A stretch of 64,000 nucleotides of DNA from Paenibacillus glacialis (lineage in GTDB: Bacteria; Bacillota; Bacilli; Paenibacillales; Paenibacillaceae). Numbering within the stretch: position 1 is the stretch's first letter; every line of letters starts with the position of its first letter. The notes under the pieces are model-generated. The model was not told the origin of the DNA. It worked only from the letters and a program-made list of their open reading frames with translations, and did not search any database. Of the stretch, positions 38,630 to 48,445 are shown piece after piece. A program made the translations under genes and the position numbers. The DNA lies in assembly GCF_001637205.1 (NCBI RefSeq), contig NZ_LVJH01000018.1, positions 1 to 64,000 of the forward strand. The letters run 5' to 3'.

Positions 38630-38709
38630 TTTATGCCTCCTGAGGGTCATTTATACCCTCAGTATGCCCTGACTCCATCCGATTTAGCCCTGCAAGTCTT
38701 TTTTAAAAT

Positions 38710-38752
38710 GATGGATTATCAAGCCAAGTGCGACAGGGCTTGACAATCCATC
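38710..38752 (-). terminator. pth terminator
   Basis: A 16-bp stem (GATGGATT with TCAAGCC arms) has an 11-nt loop and is followed on the minus strand by ATTTTAAAA. A composite repeat lies between it and the pth stop codon. Confidence 0.8.
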
Positions 38753-38939
38753 AAATATAAGAAAATATAAGTTTCACTTGATAGAATGAACTAAAGTTTG
38801 CGCTCCCCCTATTCAATCATTTCTAAAGAAATTCATGAATAGAGGGTATCGTCTTTAGTTCAATCTATATTGATACTCTATTCCTTATATTTCCGCTGAA
38901 ACGGGTGCCGAAAAAGGACGGCTTAGCCGTTTCTACTTG
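38753..38939 (-). repeat. Composite repeat downstream of pth
   Basis: A minus-oriented outer unit from AAATATAAG to TTTCTACTTG with the inner 88-bp palindrome at 38782-38869. The inner unit is flanked on both sides by TTGA, the complement of TCAA. The first hairpin has lost part of its left arm (GTGCCGAAAAAGGACGG). Confidence 0.9.
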
Positions 38940-38945
38940 GGTATC

Positions 38946-39506
38946 TTAGCCATTATACTTCGCCATCGTTTGTTCGAACGAATGGTCAAGACTGTATTCA
39001 ATGGCATCACAGCTATTATCTATCATCTGTAATAGATATTCTTTCTCTTTCTTGGCAAAAGAAGATAACACATAATCTACGATCGCAAGTCCAGGAACTG
39101 GACGCGATATTCCCATACGAATTCGGTTAAATGCCTGTGTACCTGTGTGCTGTATAATGGACTTGATCCCATTGTGTCCCCCTGCACTGCCTTGATATCG
39201 AAGACGAATTTTACCCACTTCCGTATCCAAGTCATCGTAGACAACGATAAGATCTTCCAGATTAGCTTTATAATAACTCATAAATGCGTGTACAGATTCA
39301 CCTGAAAGATTCATATAGGTCAACGGCTTAATGAGCGTAACCTTGGTCCCACCGATGTTGCCTTCTCCTATATGTGCTTTACATCTACTAGGTCCAAAGA
39401 CAATGCCATGGCGTGCCGCGAAGGCATCTAGCGTCATGAATCCTACGTTATGGCGTGTCTTGTCATAAGCGGAACCCGGGTTCCCAAGCCCTACAATCCA
39501 TTTCAT
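38946..39506 (-). CDS. pth: Peptidyl-tRNA hydrolase
   Basis: Recycles peptidyl-tRNA released during translation; known as SpoVC in B. subtilis. The 186-residue product has VGLGNPGSAYDKTRHNVGF with the catalytic His, TYMNLSGESV, VVYDDLDTEVGKIR and GSAGGHNGIKSII. The stop codon is 6 bp from the end of a composite repeat. Confidence 0.97.
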   Translation of the reverse strand: MKWIVGLGNPGSAYDKTRHNVGFMTLDAFAARHGIVFGPSRCKAHIGEGNIGGTKVTLIKPLTYMNLSGESVHAFMSYYKANLEDLIVVYDDLDTEVGKIRLRYQGSAGGHNGIKSIIQHTGTQAFNRIRMGISRPVPGLAIVDYVLSSFAKKEKEYLLQMIDNSCDAIEYSLDHSFEQTMAKYNG

Positions 39507-39589
39507 TGCTATATATATCCTCCATCAGACGTTATTTGATACCGTAATCAAACGTTTTTGAAATACTAAGATATTATAGAATGCACGAT

Positions 39590-39629
39590 AAGGGTTATAT
39601 CTCCTCTAAAGCGAGGCGATATAACCCTT
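39590..39629. terminator. Hairpin after prs
   Basis: A 12-bp perfect stem AAGGGTTATATC/GATATAACCCTT lies 18 bp after the prs stop. The minus-strand tail is only weakly T-rich, so terminator strength is uncertain. Confidence 0.6.
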
Positions 39630-39647
39630 TATTTAAGTTCTACATTC

Positions 39648-40601
39648 TTACTCAATCTCGAAGAGTTTACTAATCGATAATTCTTCGTGAACACGAATAA
39701 TGGCTTCACCCATCAACGGAGCTACTGAAAGAACCTTAATCTTATTGCTCGGATTAGGGTGTGTAATTGGAATCGTATCTGTTACGATAACTTCCTTCAG
39801 TGGGGAGTTCTCAAGTCGTTCCATAGCTGGTCCCGATAATACAGGGTGTGTACAGCATGCATAGACTTCTTTCGCTCCACCTTCCATCAGTGCATTTGCA
39901 CCTAATACAATGGTACCTGCGGTATCAATGATATCATCAATCAATATGGCTGTTTTACCTTCAATATGACCAATAATGTTCATGACTTCACTAACATTAG
40001 GCTCAGGACGACGCTTATCAATAATAGCAAGCGGTGCATTGAGGAAATCAGCAAGTTTTCTTGCGCGGACTACGCCACCATGATCTGGAGAGACCACGAC
40101 AGGATTCTCAATCTGCATAGAACGAAAGTATTGGGCTATAATTGGAACACCCAACATATGATCTACAGGGATATCAAAAAATCCTTGAATCTGCATGGCA
40201 TGTAAGTCCATCGTTATTAAGCGATGCGCACCGGCTTTTTCAATCAGATTAGCTACGAGTTTGGCAGTGATAGGATCACGCGAACGCGCTTTACGATCTT
40301 GACGAGCATATCCGTAATAGGGAATAACCACATTGATACTTTTCGCAGAAGCGCGTTTCAATGCGTCAACCATCACCAATAACTCCATCAGATTATCGTT
40401 AACCGGACCACAAGTGGACTGTACGATATAGACATGACAGCCCCGAACACTTTCGGACAATTTAACTTGAATTTCGCCATCACTAAAGCTCGTCGTATGG
40501 GAATCACCCATAGGAATGCCGATATAGTCAGCAATTTGATTCGCAAGCTTTGGATTAGAGTTACAAGTGAATAATTTTAATTTGGAATCACAATAAGTCA
40601 T
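39648..40601 (-). CDS. prs: Ribose-phosphate pyrophosphokinase (PRPP synthetase)
   Basis: Makes PRPP for purine, pyrimidine, NAD, His and Trp synthesis. The 317-residue product has the ATP-binding [20 protein letters not shown], the [16 protein letters not shown] flexible loop and the PRPP motif [12 protein letters not shown]. The SD GGAGGG lies about 11 nt before the ATG. It is the usual partner of glmU and purR in this region; PurR senses PRPP. Confidence 0.98.
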   Translation of the reverse strand: MTYCDSKLKLFTCNSNPKLANQIADYIGIPMGDSHTTSFSDGEIQVKLSESVRGCHVYIVQSTCGPVNDNLMELLVMVDALKRASAKSINVVIPYYGYARQDRKARSRDPITAKLVANLIEKAGAHRLITMDLHAMQIQGFFDIPVDHMLGVPIIAQYFRSMQIENPVVVSPDHGGVVRARKLADFLNAPLAIIDKRRPEPNVSEVMNIIGHIEGKTAILIDDIIDTAGTIVLGANALMEGGAKEVYACCTHPVLSGPAMERLENSPLKEVIVTDTIPITHPNPSNKIKVLSVAPLMGEAIIRVHEELSISKLFEIE

Positions 40602-40699
40602 AAAATAAAAACCCTCCGTGCGGATTCATTGAATTCATGTCTGTTATTACCTACTGATTCATTCACATAAACGGTTAAATTTATCATCAAGTAGGGTTA

Positions 40700-42091
40700 T
40701 TAGTCTTTATTCTTCTTTGCTTTGGCCTGATTACGAATTTTATCTGCATATCCAGGTTTATTCACCTGTTGTTGTCTCGCGATGGCCATATCATTCTCAC
40801 CAACGGAGTGTGTTATCGTTGAACCCGCTACAATAAATGCACCTTTTCCTACTTTAACCGGAGCGATGAGATTGACATTACTACCAATAAAGGCGTCATC
40901 TTCAATCTCTGTCACAAACTTATTATACCCATCGTAGTTAACAGTTATCGCACCGCAACCGACATTGACATTTTTCCCGACGGTAGCATCTCCAATATAG
41001 CTCAAATGCGACACTTTCGAGCCATTATCAATGACTGAATTCTTCACTTCTACGAAGTCGCCAATCTTGACGTCTTCTCCAAGCTTAGAACCTGGACGTA
41101 AATACGCGAAAGGTCCAACTGCTGTACGCGACCCTACTTCAGCATGATCGACAACTGAATGTTTAATGATTGCGTTATTTGCGATAGTCGATGAATCAAT
41201 GTCACTATTAGGTCCTATGACACATTCTTCACCTATAACAGTATATCCTTTAATGATAGTTCCTGGAAACAGAATCGTATCGGAACCAATGGTAACATCA
41301 GCACCAATGACTGTTGAAGATGGATCAATAATCGTTACACCATTCAACATGTGGCGCTTCGCAATTCTCTCTCTCATAAATTGTTCGGCTTCAGAAAGTG
41401 CTAGACGATCATTTACACCAATAGATTCGGCACTATCATTTGTAATATACCCTAGCACCGTTTCGTTTGCCTTCACAAGGATACCAATCACATCTGTCAA
41501 ATAGTATTCTCCTTGGGCATTATGGTTCGTCACCTTCTCAAGTGCTTCGAACAATTTGAGATTGTCAAAACAATACGTACCTGTATTAATCTCGCCTACG
41601 GCGTCTTCTTGTGGAGTACAATCCTTTTGTTCCACAATCCGTAGTACGCTACCATCTTCTCCGCGAATAACACGTCCATAACCTTTTGGATTATCCATTT
41701 GGGCAGTTAAGACGGTTGCAGCAGCTTTGTTGCTCTCATGCAACTGCATGAGCCCTTCTAGCGTCTCTGGTGTAACTAGGGGAGTATCTCCACAGATGAC
41801 AATCGTAGAGCCTGCCTCATTCCTAAGTAACGGTGCAGCCTGCGTAACGGCATGCCCAGTTCCTAGCTGTTGCGGTTGAAGCACATATTCTGCGGCATCC
41901 CCTAGATAAGATTGTACGGCTTCCGCACCATGTCCAACGATCACAATCACTCGTTCACTGTTGACTTGTTTAACGGTGTCAAGTACATGCCCTACCATGG
42001 GTTTCCCACATACAGGATGAAGTACTTTGTATAATTTGGATTTCATCCGCTTGCCCTGACCTGCGGCAAGAACTATAGCCATTCTTTTCAA
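40700..42091 (-). CDS. glmU: Bifunctional UDP-GlcNAc pyrophosphorylase / GlcN-1-P acetyltransferase
   Basis: Makes UDP-GlcNAc for peptidoglycan and teichoic acids. The N-terminal uridyltransferase has [20 protein letters not shown]. The C-terminal left-handed beta-helix (from about 250) ends in the acetyltransferase region with [12 protein letters not shown] and [11 protein letters not shown]. The TTG start at 42091 (463 aa) is chosen because AGGAGG lies 9 nt upstream and the resulting N terminus aligns with B. subtilis GlmU. The later ATG is 18 nt from the SD. A composite repeat ends just upstream of the SD. Confidence 0.96.
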   Translation of the reverse strand: MKRMAIVLAAGQGKRMKSKLYKVLHPVCGKPMVGHVLDTVKQVNSERVIVIVGHGAEAVQSYLGDAAEYVLQPQQLGTGHAVTQAAPLLRNEAGSTIVICGDTPLVTPETLEGLMQLHESNKAAATVLTAQMDNPKGYGRVIRGEDGSVLRIVEQKDCTPQEDAVGEINTGTYCFDNLKLFEALEKVTNHNAQGEYYLTDVIGILVKANETVLGYITNDSAESIGVNDRLALSEAEQFMRERIAKRHMLNGVTIIDPSSTVIGADVTIGSDTILFPGTIIKGYTVIGEECVIGPNSDIDSSTIANNAIIKHSVVDHAEVGSRTAVGPFAYLRPGSKLGEDVKIGDFVEVKNSVIDNGSKVSHLSYIGDATVGKNVNVGCGAITVNYDGYNKFVTEIEDDAFIGSNVNLIAPVKVGKGAFIVAGSTITHSVGENDMAIARQQQVNKPGYADKIRNQAKAKKNKD

Positions 42092-42115
42092 GGGATCTAA
42101 CCTCCTGCTCATTAA

Positions 42116-42308
42116 AAATATAAGACAGTATAAGTTTCACTTGATAGAATGAACTAAAGTTTACGCTCCTCCTATTCAATCATTTCTAAAGAAATTCATG
42201 AATAGGGGATATCGTCTTTAGTTCAATCTATATTGATACTCTATTCCTTATATTTCCGCTAAAACGAATGCTGTCCTTGAAATAGGACGATTCAGCCGTT
42301 TCCACTTG
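42116..42308 (-). repeat. Composite repeat between spoVG and glmU
   Basis: A minus-oriented copy with the inner unit at 42145-42232, flanked by TTGA at 42141-42144 and 42233-42236. Here the AAATATAAG end lies near the glmU SD rather than next to a terminator. Confidence 0.9.
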
Positions 42309-42347
42309 CTCACTACTGAATATATCTTATTCTACGAAAAAAGAAAA

Positions 42348-42368
42348 GAGAGCCATGTGATGGCTCCC
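42348..42368 (-). terminator. spoVG terminator
   Basis: GAGCCA/TGGCTC with flanking A/T-rich arms is followed on the minus strand by TCTTTTCTTTTTT. Confidence 0.85.
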
Positions 42369-42394
42369 TCTTCTTTAAACACTATTAGGGCAAC

Positions 42395-42679
42395 TTAAGC
42401 GCCTTCTTCAATCACTTCTTCTTCATTAGCTGCACTTTCGTACTCTGCTAATACAGCAGACTGAATCTTCTCCCGAGTACCGGAAGAGATTGGGTGGGCA
42501 ATGTCGCGAAATTCTCCATCAGGAGTTCGTTTGCTAGGCATAGCAACAAACATTCCGTTGTTTCCATCAATAACCCGAATGTCATGAACAACAAATTCGT
42601 TATCAATGGTAATGGATGCGATTGCTTTCATTCTTCCTTCAGAATTAACCCGACGAAGTCTGACATCCGTAATTTGCAT
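42395..42679 (-). CDS. spoVG: Septation/RNA-binding regulator SpoVG
   Basis: A small nucleic-acid-binding regulator that affects septation and gene expression. The 94-residue product begins [20 protein letters not shown] and contains [20 protein letters not shown]. The acidic C terminus (EEEVIEEGA) is typical. The ATG at 42679 is preceded by AAGGTGG. A sigma-H promoter nearly identical in spacing to that of B. subtilis spoVG lies upstream. Confidence 0.98.
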   Translation of the reverse strand: MQITDVRLRRVNSEGRMKAIASITIDNEFVVHDIRVIDGNNGMFVAMPSKRTPDGEFRDIAHPISSGTREKIQSAVLAEYESAANEEEVIEEGA

Positions 42680-42720
42680 GTGTGTGTTCACCACCTTTTT
42701 CCATCAGAGACTTGGTGTAT

Positions 42721-42746
42721 AATTCCACACAACACACGGAAATCCT
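42721..42746 (-). promoter_or_regulatory. Sigma-H promoter of spoVG
   Basis: AGGATTT (42740-42746), 11 nt, then GTGGAATT (42721-42728), on the minus strand. It matches the sigma-H consensus and the arrangement known for B. subtilis spoVG. The AT-rich sequence further upstream may act as an AbrB target, but that is not shown. Confidence 0.85.
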
Positions 42747-42886
42747 TTTTTTTACTTCAATAAAATATCCTAAAAACAGGAATTTATTAAATTAAAATAT
42801 TATTCGACAATCTTCTTGCTTATTCGTTGTAAATCACCCTATATCACGCATTAAAATCGACAAGTATTTCGAGACCAGGGAGCAAT

Positions 42887-43714
42887 CTATGATTCGAAAT
42901 AATTACCCGGACTCACAAGAATCTGTTTACTCTTGAAATCAACGGCTGTCAATTTTGCAAGGGAGACATAATCATGGAGCAATCGTTCTTCCGTCTCTAC
43001 AGCTCCTGATTCCACCAATACACCGACGCCAGCTACTTCTGCATTAAATTCATCTAGTAAATCGACCATGCCTTGAATCGTGCCTCCCGCTTTCATGAAA
43101 TCATCCACGATAAGTACTTTAGACTTTTCTTTCAATGCTCGACGAGACAGGGACATCGTATGAATGCTCTTGTTGGAGCCGGAGACGTAATTAATACTTA
43201 CCGCTGATCCTTCCGTCACCTGGTGATCTCGGCGAACGAGGACAACGGGTAGATTAAGTTGTGCACCTGTAGCATAAGCTAAAGGAATTCCTTTAGTTTC
43301 CACAGTCATCACACAATCGATCTCTTTTTCTGCGAAAGCTGTAGCGAATATTTTACCCGCTTCGTTCATGAGTGATGGCTCACCTAGTAAATCGGACATA
43401 TATAAATATCCACCTGGTAAAATCCGATCTCTTTGTTCCAATTGTGCGCACAAATCCTGTGCAAAGAGTAGAGCTTGCTTCTTATTCATCTTAGGAATAA
43501 ACCTTACGCCACCCGTTGCTCCTGCAAATGTTTGAAGATCTCCCATACCTTCATCTTCAAACACTTCTTTAATGATGGCCAGATCTTCACTAATGGACGA
43601 TTTTGCAGCTCCATAGCGGTCTGCAAATGTCGTAAGAGGGATCAATGTATGTGGTCTGTTTAGTAAATATTGCGTTAACTCCACTAAACGCGCGCTACGT
43701 TTTAATTTTTTCAC
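42887..43714 (-). CDS. purR: Purine operon repressor PurR
   Basis: A PRPP-responsive repressor of purine genes. The 275-residue product has an N-terminal winged helix (RSARLVELTQYLLNRPH, AAKSSISEDLAIIKEVF) and a phosphoribosyltransferase-like effector domain with the PRPP motif VLIVDDFMKAGGTIQGM. It follows ispE by 78 bp, as in B. subtilis. Confidence 0.97.
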   Translation of the reverse strand: MKKLKRSARLVELTQYLLNRPHTLIPLTTFADRYGAAKSSISEDLAIIKEVFEDEGMGDLQTFAGATGGVRFIPKMNKKQALLFAQDLCAQLEQRDRILPGGYLYMSDLLGEPSLMNEAGKIFATAFAEKEIDCVMTVETKGIPLAYATGAQLNLPVVLVRRDHQVTEGSAVSINYVSGSNKSIHTMSLSRRALKEKSKVLIVDDFMKAGGTIQGMVDLLDEFNAEVAGVGVLVESGAVETEERLLHDYVSLAKLTAVDFKSKQILVSPGNYFES

Positions 43715-43792
43715 GAAATACTCCTCGCTAAATCCGAATATTTTATCTAAAATATATCATCATTATACGTCTTTTTACAAGTGTCTATCACC

Positions 43793-44656
43793 CTAAGTCA
43801 ATAGACGTACAGCATAAACCTCACGACAGAATCCCCGCAGACCATTATAAATCCTAGGCACTTTGGATTCTTTCGATACCAAACCGAACACCGTTGGACC
43901 ACTACCCGACATTAGCGTTCCATCCGCACCCAACTTCATCATCGTTTCTTTTAAATGTTGAACTTCTGGGTGCAACTTCAGTGTGACATCTTCAAGTACA
44001 TTGCCAAGTTGCCCGCAGACCTCATGGAAGTTCCCTGATTGTATTGCAGCAATCATATTGGATGCAGAAGGATGCTTCGTGATCTGATTACTCTTGAGTC
44101 GCGTATACACATCTGCTGTTGACACATTAATGGGCGGTTTAGCTAATACAACCCAGCATTGTGGAGGATTCTCGATAGGCGTTAACAGTTCTCCTCTTCC
44201 TGTAGCAAGAGCTGTCCCACCAGTCACACAGAAAGGCACGTCAGAGCCAAGCTCTGCCCCTAATTGTTGTAACTCTTTGATTGGTATATGAAGCCCCCAA
44301 AGACGATTCAGGCCTCTTAGTGTAGCAGCTGCATCACTACTACCGCCGGCCAGACCCGCAGCGACAGGGATTTTTTTGTCCAGATGAATATGAACGCCCT
44401 TCTTGACGTCATACCGATCCTTAATTAATCTTGCAGCTTGGAAAGCCAGATTCTTCTCATCGAGCGGAATATAACCCGCTTGGCTTGAAATTATGATCGT
44501 ATCTCTTGGTAACTCCACCATTTCTAATCGGTCAGCCAAATCGACCATTGTCATTACCATTTCAACCTCATGGAAACCATCAGGACGCTTATGTAATACA
44601 TCCAGCATTAAGTTGATTTTGGCTGGTGCTTTTTCATAAATTTTCAAGGCGTTCAC
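43793..44656 (-). CDS. ispE: 4-diphosphocytidyl-2-C-methyl-D-erythritol kinase
   Basis: A GHMP kinase in the MEP isoprenoid pathway. The 287-residue product begins [21 protein letters not shown] and has the ATP loop [19 protein letters not shown], in which the usual GLGGGSSD reads GLAGGSSD. The [11 protein letters not shown] loop lies near residue 255. Upstream, 170 bp separate it from the sspF-type gene. Confidence 0.96.
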   Translation of the reverse strand: MNALKIYEKAPAKINLMLDVLHKRPDGFHEVEMVMTMVDLADRLEMVELPRDTIIISSQAGYIPLDEKNLAFQAARLIKDRYDVKKGVHIHLDKKIPVAAGLAGGSSDAAATLRGLNRLWGLHIPIKELQQLGAELGSDVPFCVTGGTALATGRGELLTPIENPPQCWVVLAKPPINVSTADVYTRLKSNQITKHPSASNMIAAIQSGNFHEVCGQLGNVLEDVTLKLHPEVQHLKETMMKLGADGTLMSGSGPTVFGLVSKESKVPRIYNGLRGFCREVYAVRLLT

Positions 44657-44780
44657 CCACCCTTAACTTTTCGCTCATTATAACTTCACACATTATACCA
44701 AACTGTCTCATTCAAGTCATTTAAGATTATGATGATCATACCCTTATTTATCCAAGATGCAAATGAATTAAATAATAAAA

Positions 44781-44818
44781 AAAGCGAAGACCGCCCTTTT
44801 AAGGACAGCATTCGCTTT
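44781..44818 (-). terminator. sspF terminator
   Basis: AAAGCGAA/TTCGCTTT with an inner CCTT/AAGG stem is followed on the minus strand by TTTTTTTATTATT. Confidence 0.85.
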
Positions 44819-44828
44819 CATCTACTCA

Positions 44829-45011
44829 TTAATCTGGGTTTCTGGCAGCTGCCTTCTCCGCAAGTTCAATCGCTCTTTTGACCATATTCCCTGCATCCTT
44901 AGCTCTAATGCCTCCCCATCCTTCGTTCTGGACGGTGTCATAGAATCCTAAATCCTTCGCAAGTTCATACTTGAGTTCCTCGGACATTACGCTACGTCTT
45001 TTACGGCTCAT
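44829..45011 (-). CDS. sspF: Small acid-soluble spore protein, SspF type
   Basis: A DNA-binding spore protein of the alpha/beta-type SASP superfamily. The 60-residue product has [20 protein letters not shown] and [18 protein letters not shown], close to B. subtilis SspF. The SD is AAGGAGGGGG. It is preceded by a full-consensus sigma-G promoter and followed by its own terminator, so it is probably a monocistronic forespore gene. Confidence 0.96.
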   Translation of the reverse strand: MSRKRRSVMSEELKYELAKDLGFYDTVQNEGWGGIRAKDAGNMVKRAIELAEKAAARNPD

Positions 45012-45053
45012 TTACAGTCCCCCTCCTTGATGAATGAAGATAAATGTCACTGT

Positions 45054-45083
45054 TAGTATGACGCAGTACGTTCAATCTCATTC
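45054..45083 (-). promoter_or_regulatory. Sigma-G promoter of sspF
   Basis: A -35 GAATG (45079-45083), an 18-nt spacer and a -10 CATACTA (45054-45060), an exact match to the sigma-G consensus GMATR-18-CATWMTA. Confidence 0.88.
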
Positions 45084-45110
45084 ACAAAGTAGTTCACTAA
45101 TTTAATCGCC

Positions 45111-45303
45111 CAAGTAGAAACGGCTCTGCCGTCCTTTTTCAAGGACAGCACCCGTTTTAACGGAAATATAAGGAATAGAGTATCAATATAGATTGAACTA
45201 AAGACGATATCCCCTATTTATGAATTTCTTTAGAAATGATTGAATAGGAGGAGCGTAAACTTTAGTTCATTCTATCAAGTGAAACTTATACTGTCTTATA
45301 TTT
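45111..45303 (+). repeat. Composite repeat downstream of veg
   Basis: The outer unit starts CAAGTAGAAACGGCT. The inner 88-bp palindrome occupies 45187-45274 and is flanked by TCAA at 45183-45186 and 45275-45278. Apart from the first hairpin it is almost identical to the copy at 28366. Confidence 0.92.
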
Positions 45304-45322
45304 CAAAAAAGAATATACAAAA

Positions 45323-45347
45323 AGACAGCCCTCCAAAAAGGACTGTC
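45323..45347 (-). terminator. veg terminator
   Basis: GGACAGTCC pairs imperfectly with AGGGCTGTC and is followed on the minus strand by TTTTTG, about 20 bp after the veg stop. Confidence 0.75.
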
Positions 45348-45365
45348 CATCTTTATAGTTAAGAT

Positions 45366-45641
45366 TTATGCTTTGATATACTCAAGCTGCATTTCACCAT
45401 TGTTCTCGCAAATCGTAACTTCCACCGAAGCAGTAAGGATATCTGCGTAACTGTATGAAACACGTTTAAAAGTCTGTTGTTCTTCGTCTAGTTTCACAAT
45501 AAAAACAGAAGGGTACGTTTCTTCCAAAACACCAGTTCGCTCCACAGTCTTTCGGCGACCGCCGTTGGCACGTAACATAATTTTTTGACCTACATGAGCA
45601 TCGAGACTGTGCTTGATTTCTAACAGTGCATTTTTAGCCAT
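45366..45641 (-). CDS. veg: Veg protein
   Basis: A small, abundant, vegetatively expressed protein. B. subtilis Veg stimulates biofilm genes by acting on SinR. The 91-residue product has the family sequence [20 protein letters not shown] and [20 protein letters not shown], an SH3-like fold. The SD GAGGTGG lies upstream. Two tandem sigma-A promoters with perfect hexamers predict very strong expression. Confidence 0.96.
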   Translation of the reverse strand: MAKNALLEIKHSLDAHVGQKIMLRANGGRRKTVERTGVLEETYPSVFIVKLDEEQQTFKRVSYSYADILTASVEVTICENNGEMQLEYIKA

Positions 45642-45668
45642 GTCTAACGACCACCTCTTTCCTTGTCC

Positions 45669-45697
45669 ATTATAACAAATTTTTGAGTGGTTGTCAA
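45669..45697 (-). promoter_or_regulatory. veg promoter 1 (consensus sigma-A)
   Basis: TTGACA (45692-45697), a 17-nt spacer and TATAAT (45669-45674): both hexamers and the spacing match the consensus. Confidence 0.92.
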
Positions 45698-45709
45698 ATC
45701 AAAACATTA

Positions 45710-45739
45710 ATTATATCAGCACTAAAATTATCTTGTCAA
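45710..45739 (-). promoter_or_regulatory. veg promoter 2 (consensus sigma-A)
   Basis: TTGACA (45734-45739), an 18-nt spacer and TATAAT (45710-45715), in tandem 41-42 bp upstream of promoter 1. Confidence 0.85.
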
Positions 45740-45789
45740 CGAATTTTTTCTGAGCCTACAAACCATTTCAATAAATCCCTAAATTCAAC

Positions 45790-45830
45790 AAATAAACCCC
45801 AAATTCAAGGAGCAAATTCGGGGTTTATTT
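45790..45830. terminator. Bidirectional hairpin after yabG
   Basis: An 11-bp stem AAATAAACCCC/GGGGTTTATTT. The U-run is better on the plus strand, although yabG runs on the minus strand. Confidence 0.7.
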
Positions 45831-45915
45831 CTTTTTTTGACAACTACTGTATCCTTTGTGTTCAAGAGTTTACGTCATTTATTTCCATCTGGGATTCACC
45901 ATTTGGACGTCATGA

Positions 45916-46812
45916 CTAAATCGCTGCTGGCGTCACATTAAGTGTAGATAAATCGTAAAGACGAGGAAGACCCATACGGTAGCTCCCACGTGACTCAATC
46001 CCACCTACGCCTTCGGTACCACTGATCGTATTCCTTAACACTTCATTCATATTGACGAATTCCCTGATCGAGGTGAATGAGGCTTTAGCGGCCACGTATA
46101 CTGGATCCAGCGCATGAATTAGAATCCTAGCGGGCGAACTTGCGAAATTAGCCCCTGATTGAAGTAACGCCTCAAAGTGAGACTGACAGGCTCCTGCAAC
46201 AATGGTCAACGCATCCAAGTTACGTTCATACTGACGAGCCACCTGGATCGCATTTACAAAGTTTTGAGAGTTTTTGTAGCTATTCAAGCTATAAAGATCG
46301 TGGTTCCTTCTGTACTTCAACACGCCATCGTGGCCTGTAATGACCAGGATATCTGGCTGGACCTTTGGCAAGAGTCGATAGAGCGCATCTGCCATGCCTG
46401 ATTCCCTTACGTAATGACCCTCCGCTGGCACCCGAAGTTGTTCATAGGCCTGAAGACTCTTCTTCAGATAATTCGGATCTCCGTCGAGATGCAGTACTTT
46501 ACCAGGCACTTCGAAAAAGGCAGGCTCCTTCGTTCCACCCCACTCTCCACCCGTTTGAGCTTGATTTCGGGCAGATTGTTCTTCCCGATGACGTTGAAGA
46601 GACGAAAGTGATTCACTCGCTTTCACTTGTGCCTTCTGGGTCTTTTCACTCACCGGTGAGGAAGGTACCTTCAATAAGTCCCTAAGGGGGGAATCCGCCA
46701 ACAATCGGAAATCAGTCCCCTTAAGGATCGCAGAATCCTGTTGTATTTCTTCAATACGAAACGCAATATCACCGCCATACGATTGGCGGACGACCAAATC
46801 ACCCAATTCCAT
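45916..46812 (-). CDS. yabG: Sporulation-specific protease YabG
   Basis: A cysteine-type protease that processes spore coat proteins in the mother cell. The 298-residue product has an N-terminal SH3-like part (GDLVVRQSYGGDIAFRIEEI), a variable linker, then the peptidase domain with VLHLDGDPNYLKKSL, LVITGHDGVLKY and IVAGACQSHFEALL, which contains likely catalytic His and Cys residues. The ATG has AGGGGTG 8 nt upstream. A sigma-K-type promoter is legible just before it. Confidence 0.94.
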   Translation of the reverse strand: MELGDLVVRQSYGGDIAFRIEEIQQDSAILKGTDFRLLADSPLRDLLKVPSSPVSEKTQKAQVKASESLSSLQRHREEQSARNQAQTGGEWGGTKEPAFFEVPGKVLHLDGDPNYLKKSLQAYEQLRVPAEGHYVRESGMADALYRLLPKVQPDILVITGHDGVLKYRRNHDLYSLNSYKNSQNFVNAIQVARQYERNLDALTIVAGACQSHFEALLQSGANFASSPARILIHALDPVYVAAKASFTSIREFVNMNEVLRNTISGTEGVGGIESRGSYRMGLPRLYDLSTLNVTPAAI

Positions 46813-46831
46813 CAGAACATCACCCCTACTC

Positions 46832-46859
46832 CATGTTATGGGCAGTGACCCCTATTGGT
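46832..46859 (-). promoter_or_regulatory. Possible sigma-K promoter of yabG
   Basis: A -35 ACC (46857-46859), a 16-nt spacer and a -10 CATAACATG (46832-46840), one base from the sigma-K pattern CATANNNTA. The predicted leader is short. B. subtilis yabG is a sigma-K gene. Confidence 0.45.
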
Positions 46860-46889
46860 TCGTGTTTTGGTATATTTATCGCTTTCGAT

Positions 46890-48322
<1,433 letters not shown>

Positions 48323-48445
48323 AGCTATTTCATCCCTTCAAATCCATTATAACAACAGCAAAAAGAAGAGGATAAATCCCCTTCTTTAGCATGGCTTCTA
48401 TATGACCCTAATAGTATAGCATTACAACACTGTTGTAAAACCGAT

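Noticed and set aside
38630..38709. Sigma-F promoter before fin
   Set aside because: GGGCATACT resembles a -10, but no acceptable GYWTA lies 15-16 nt upstream.
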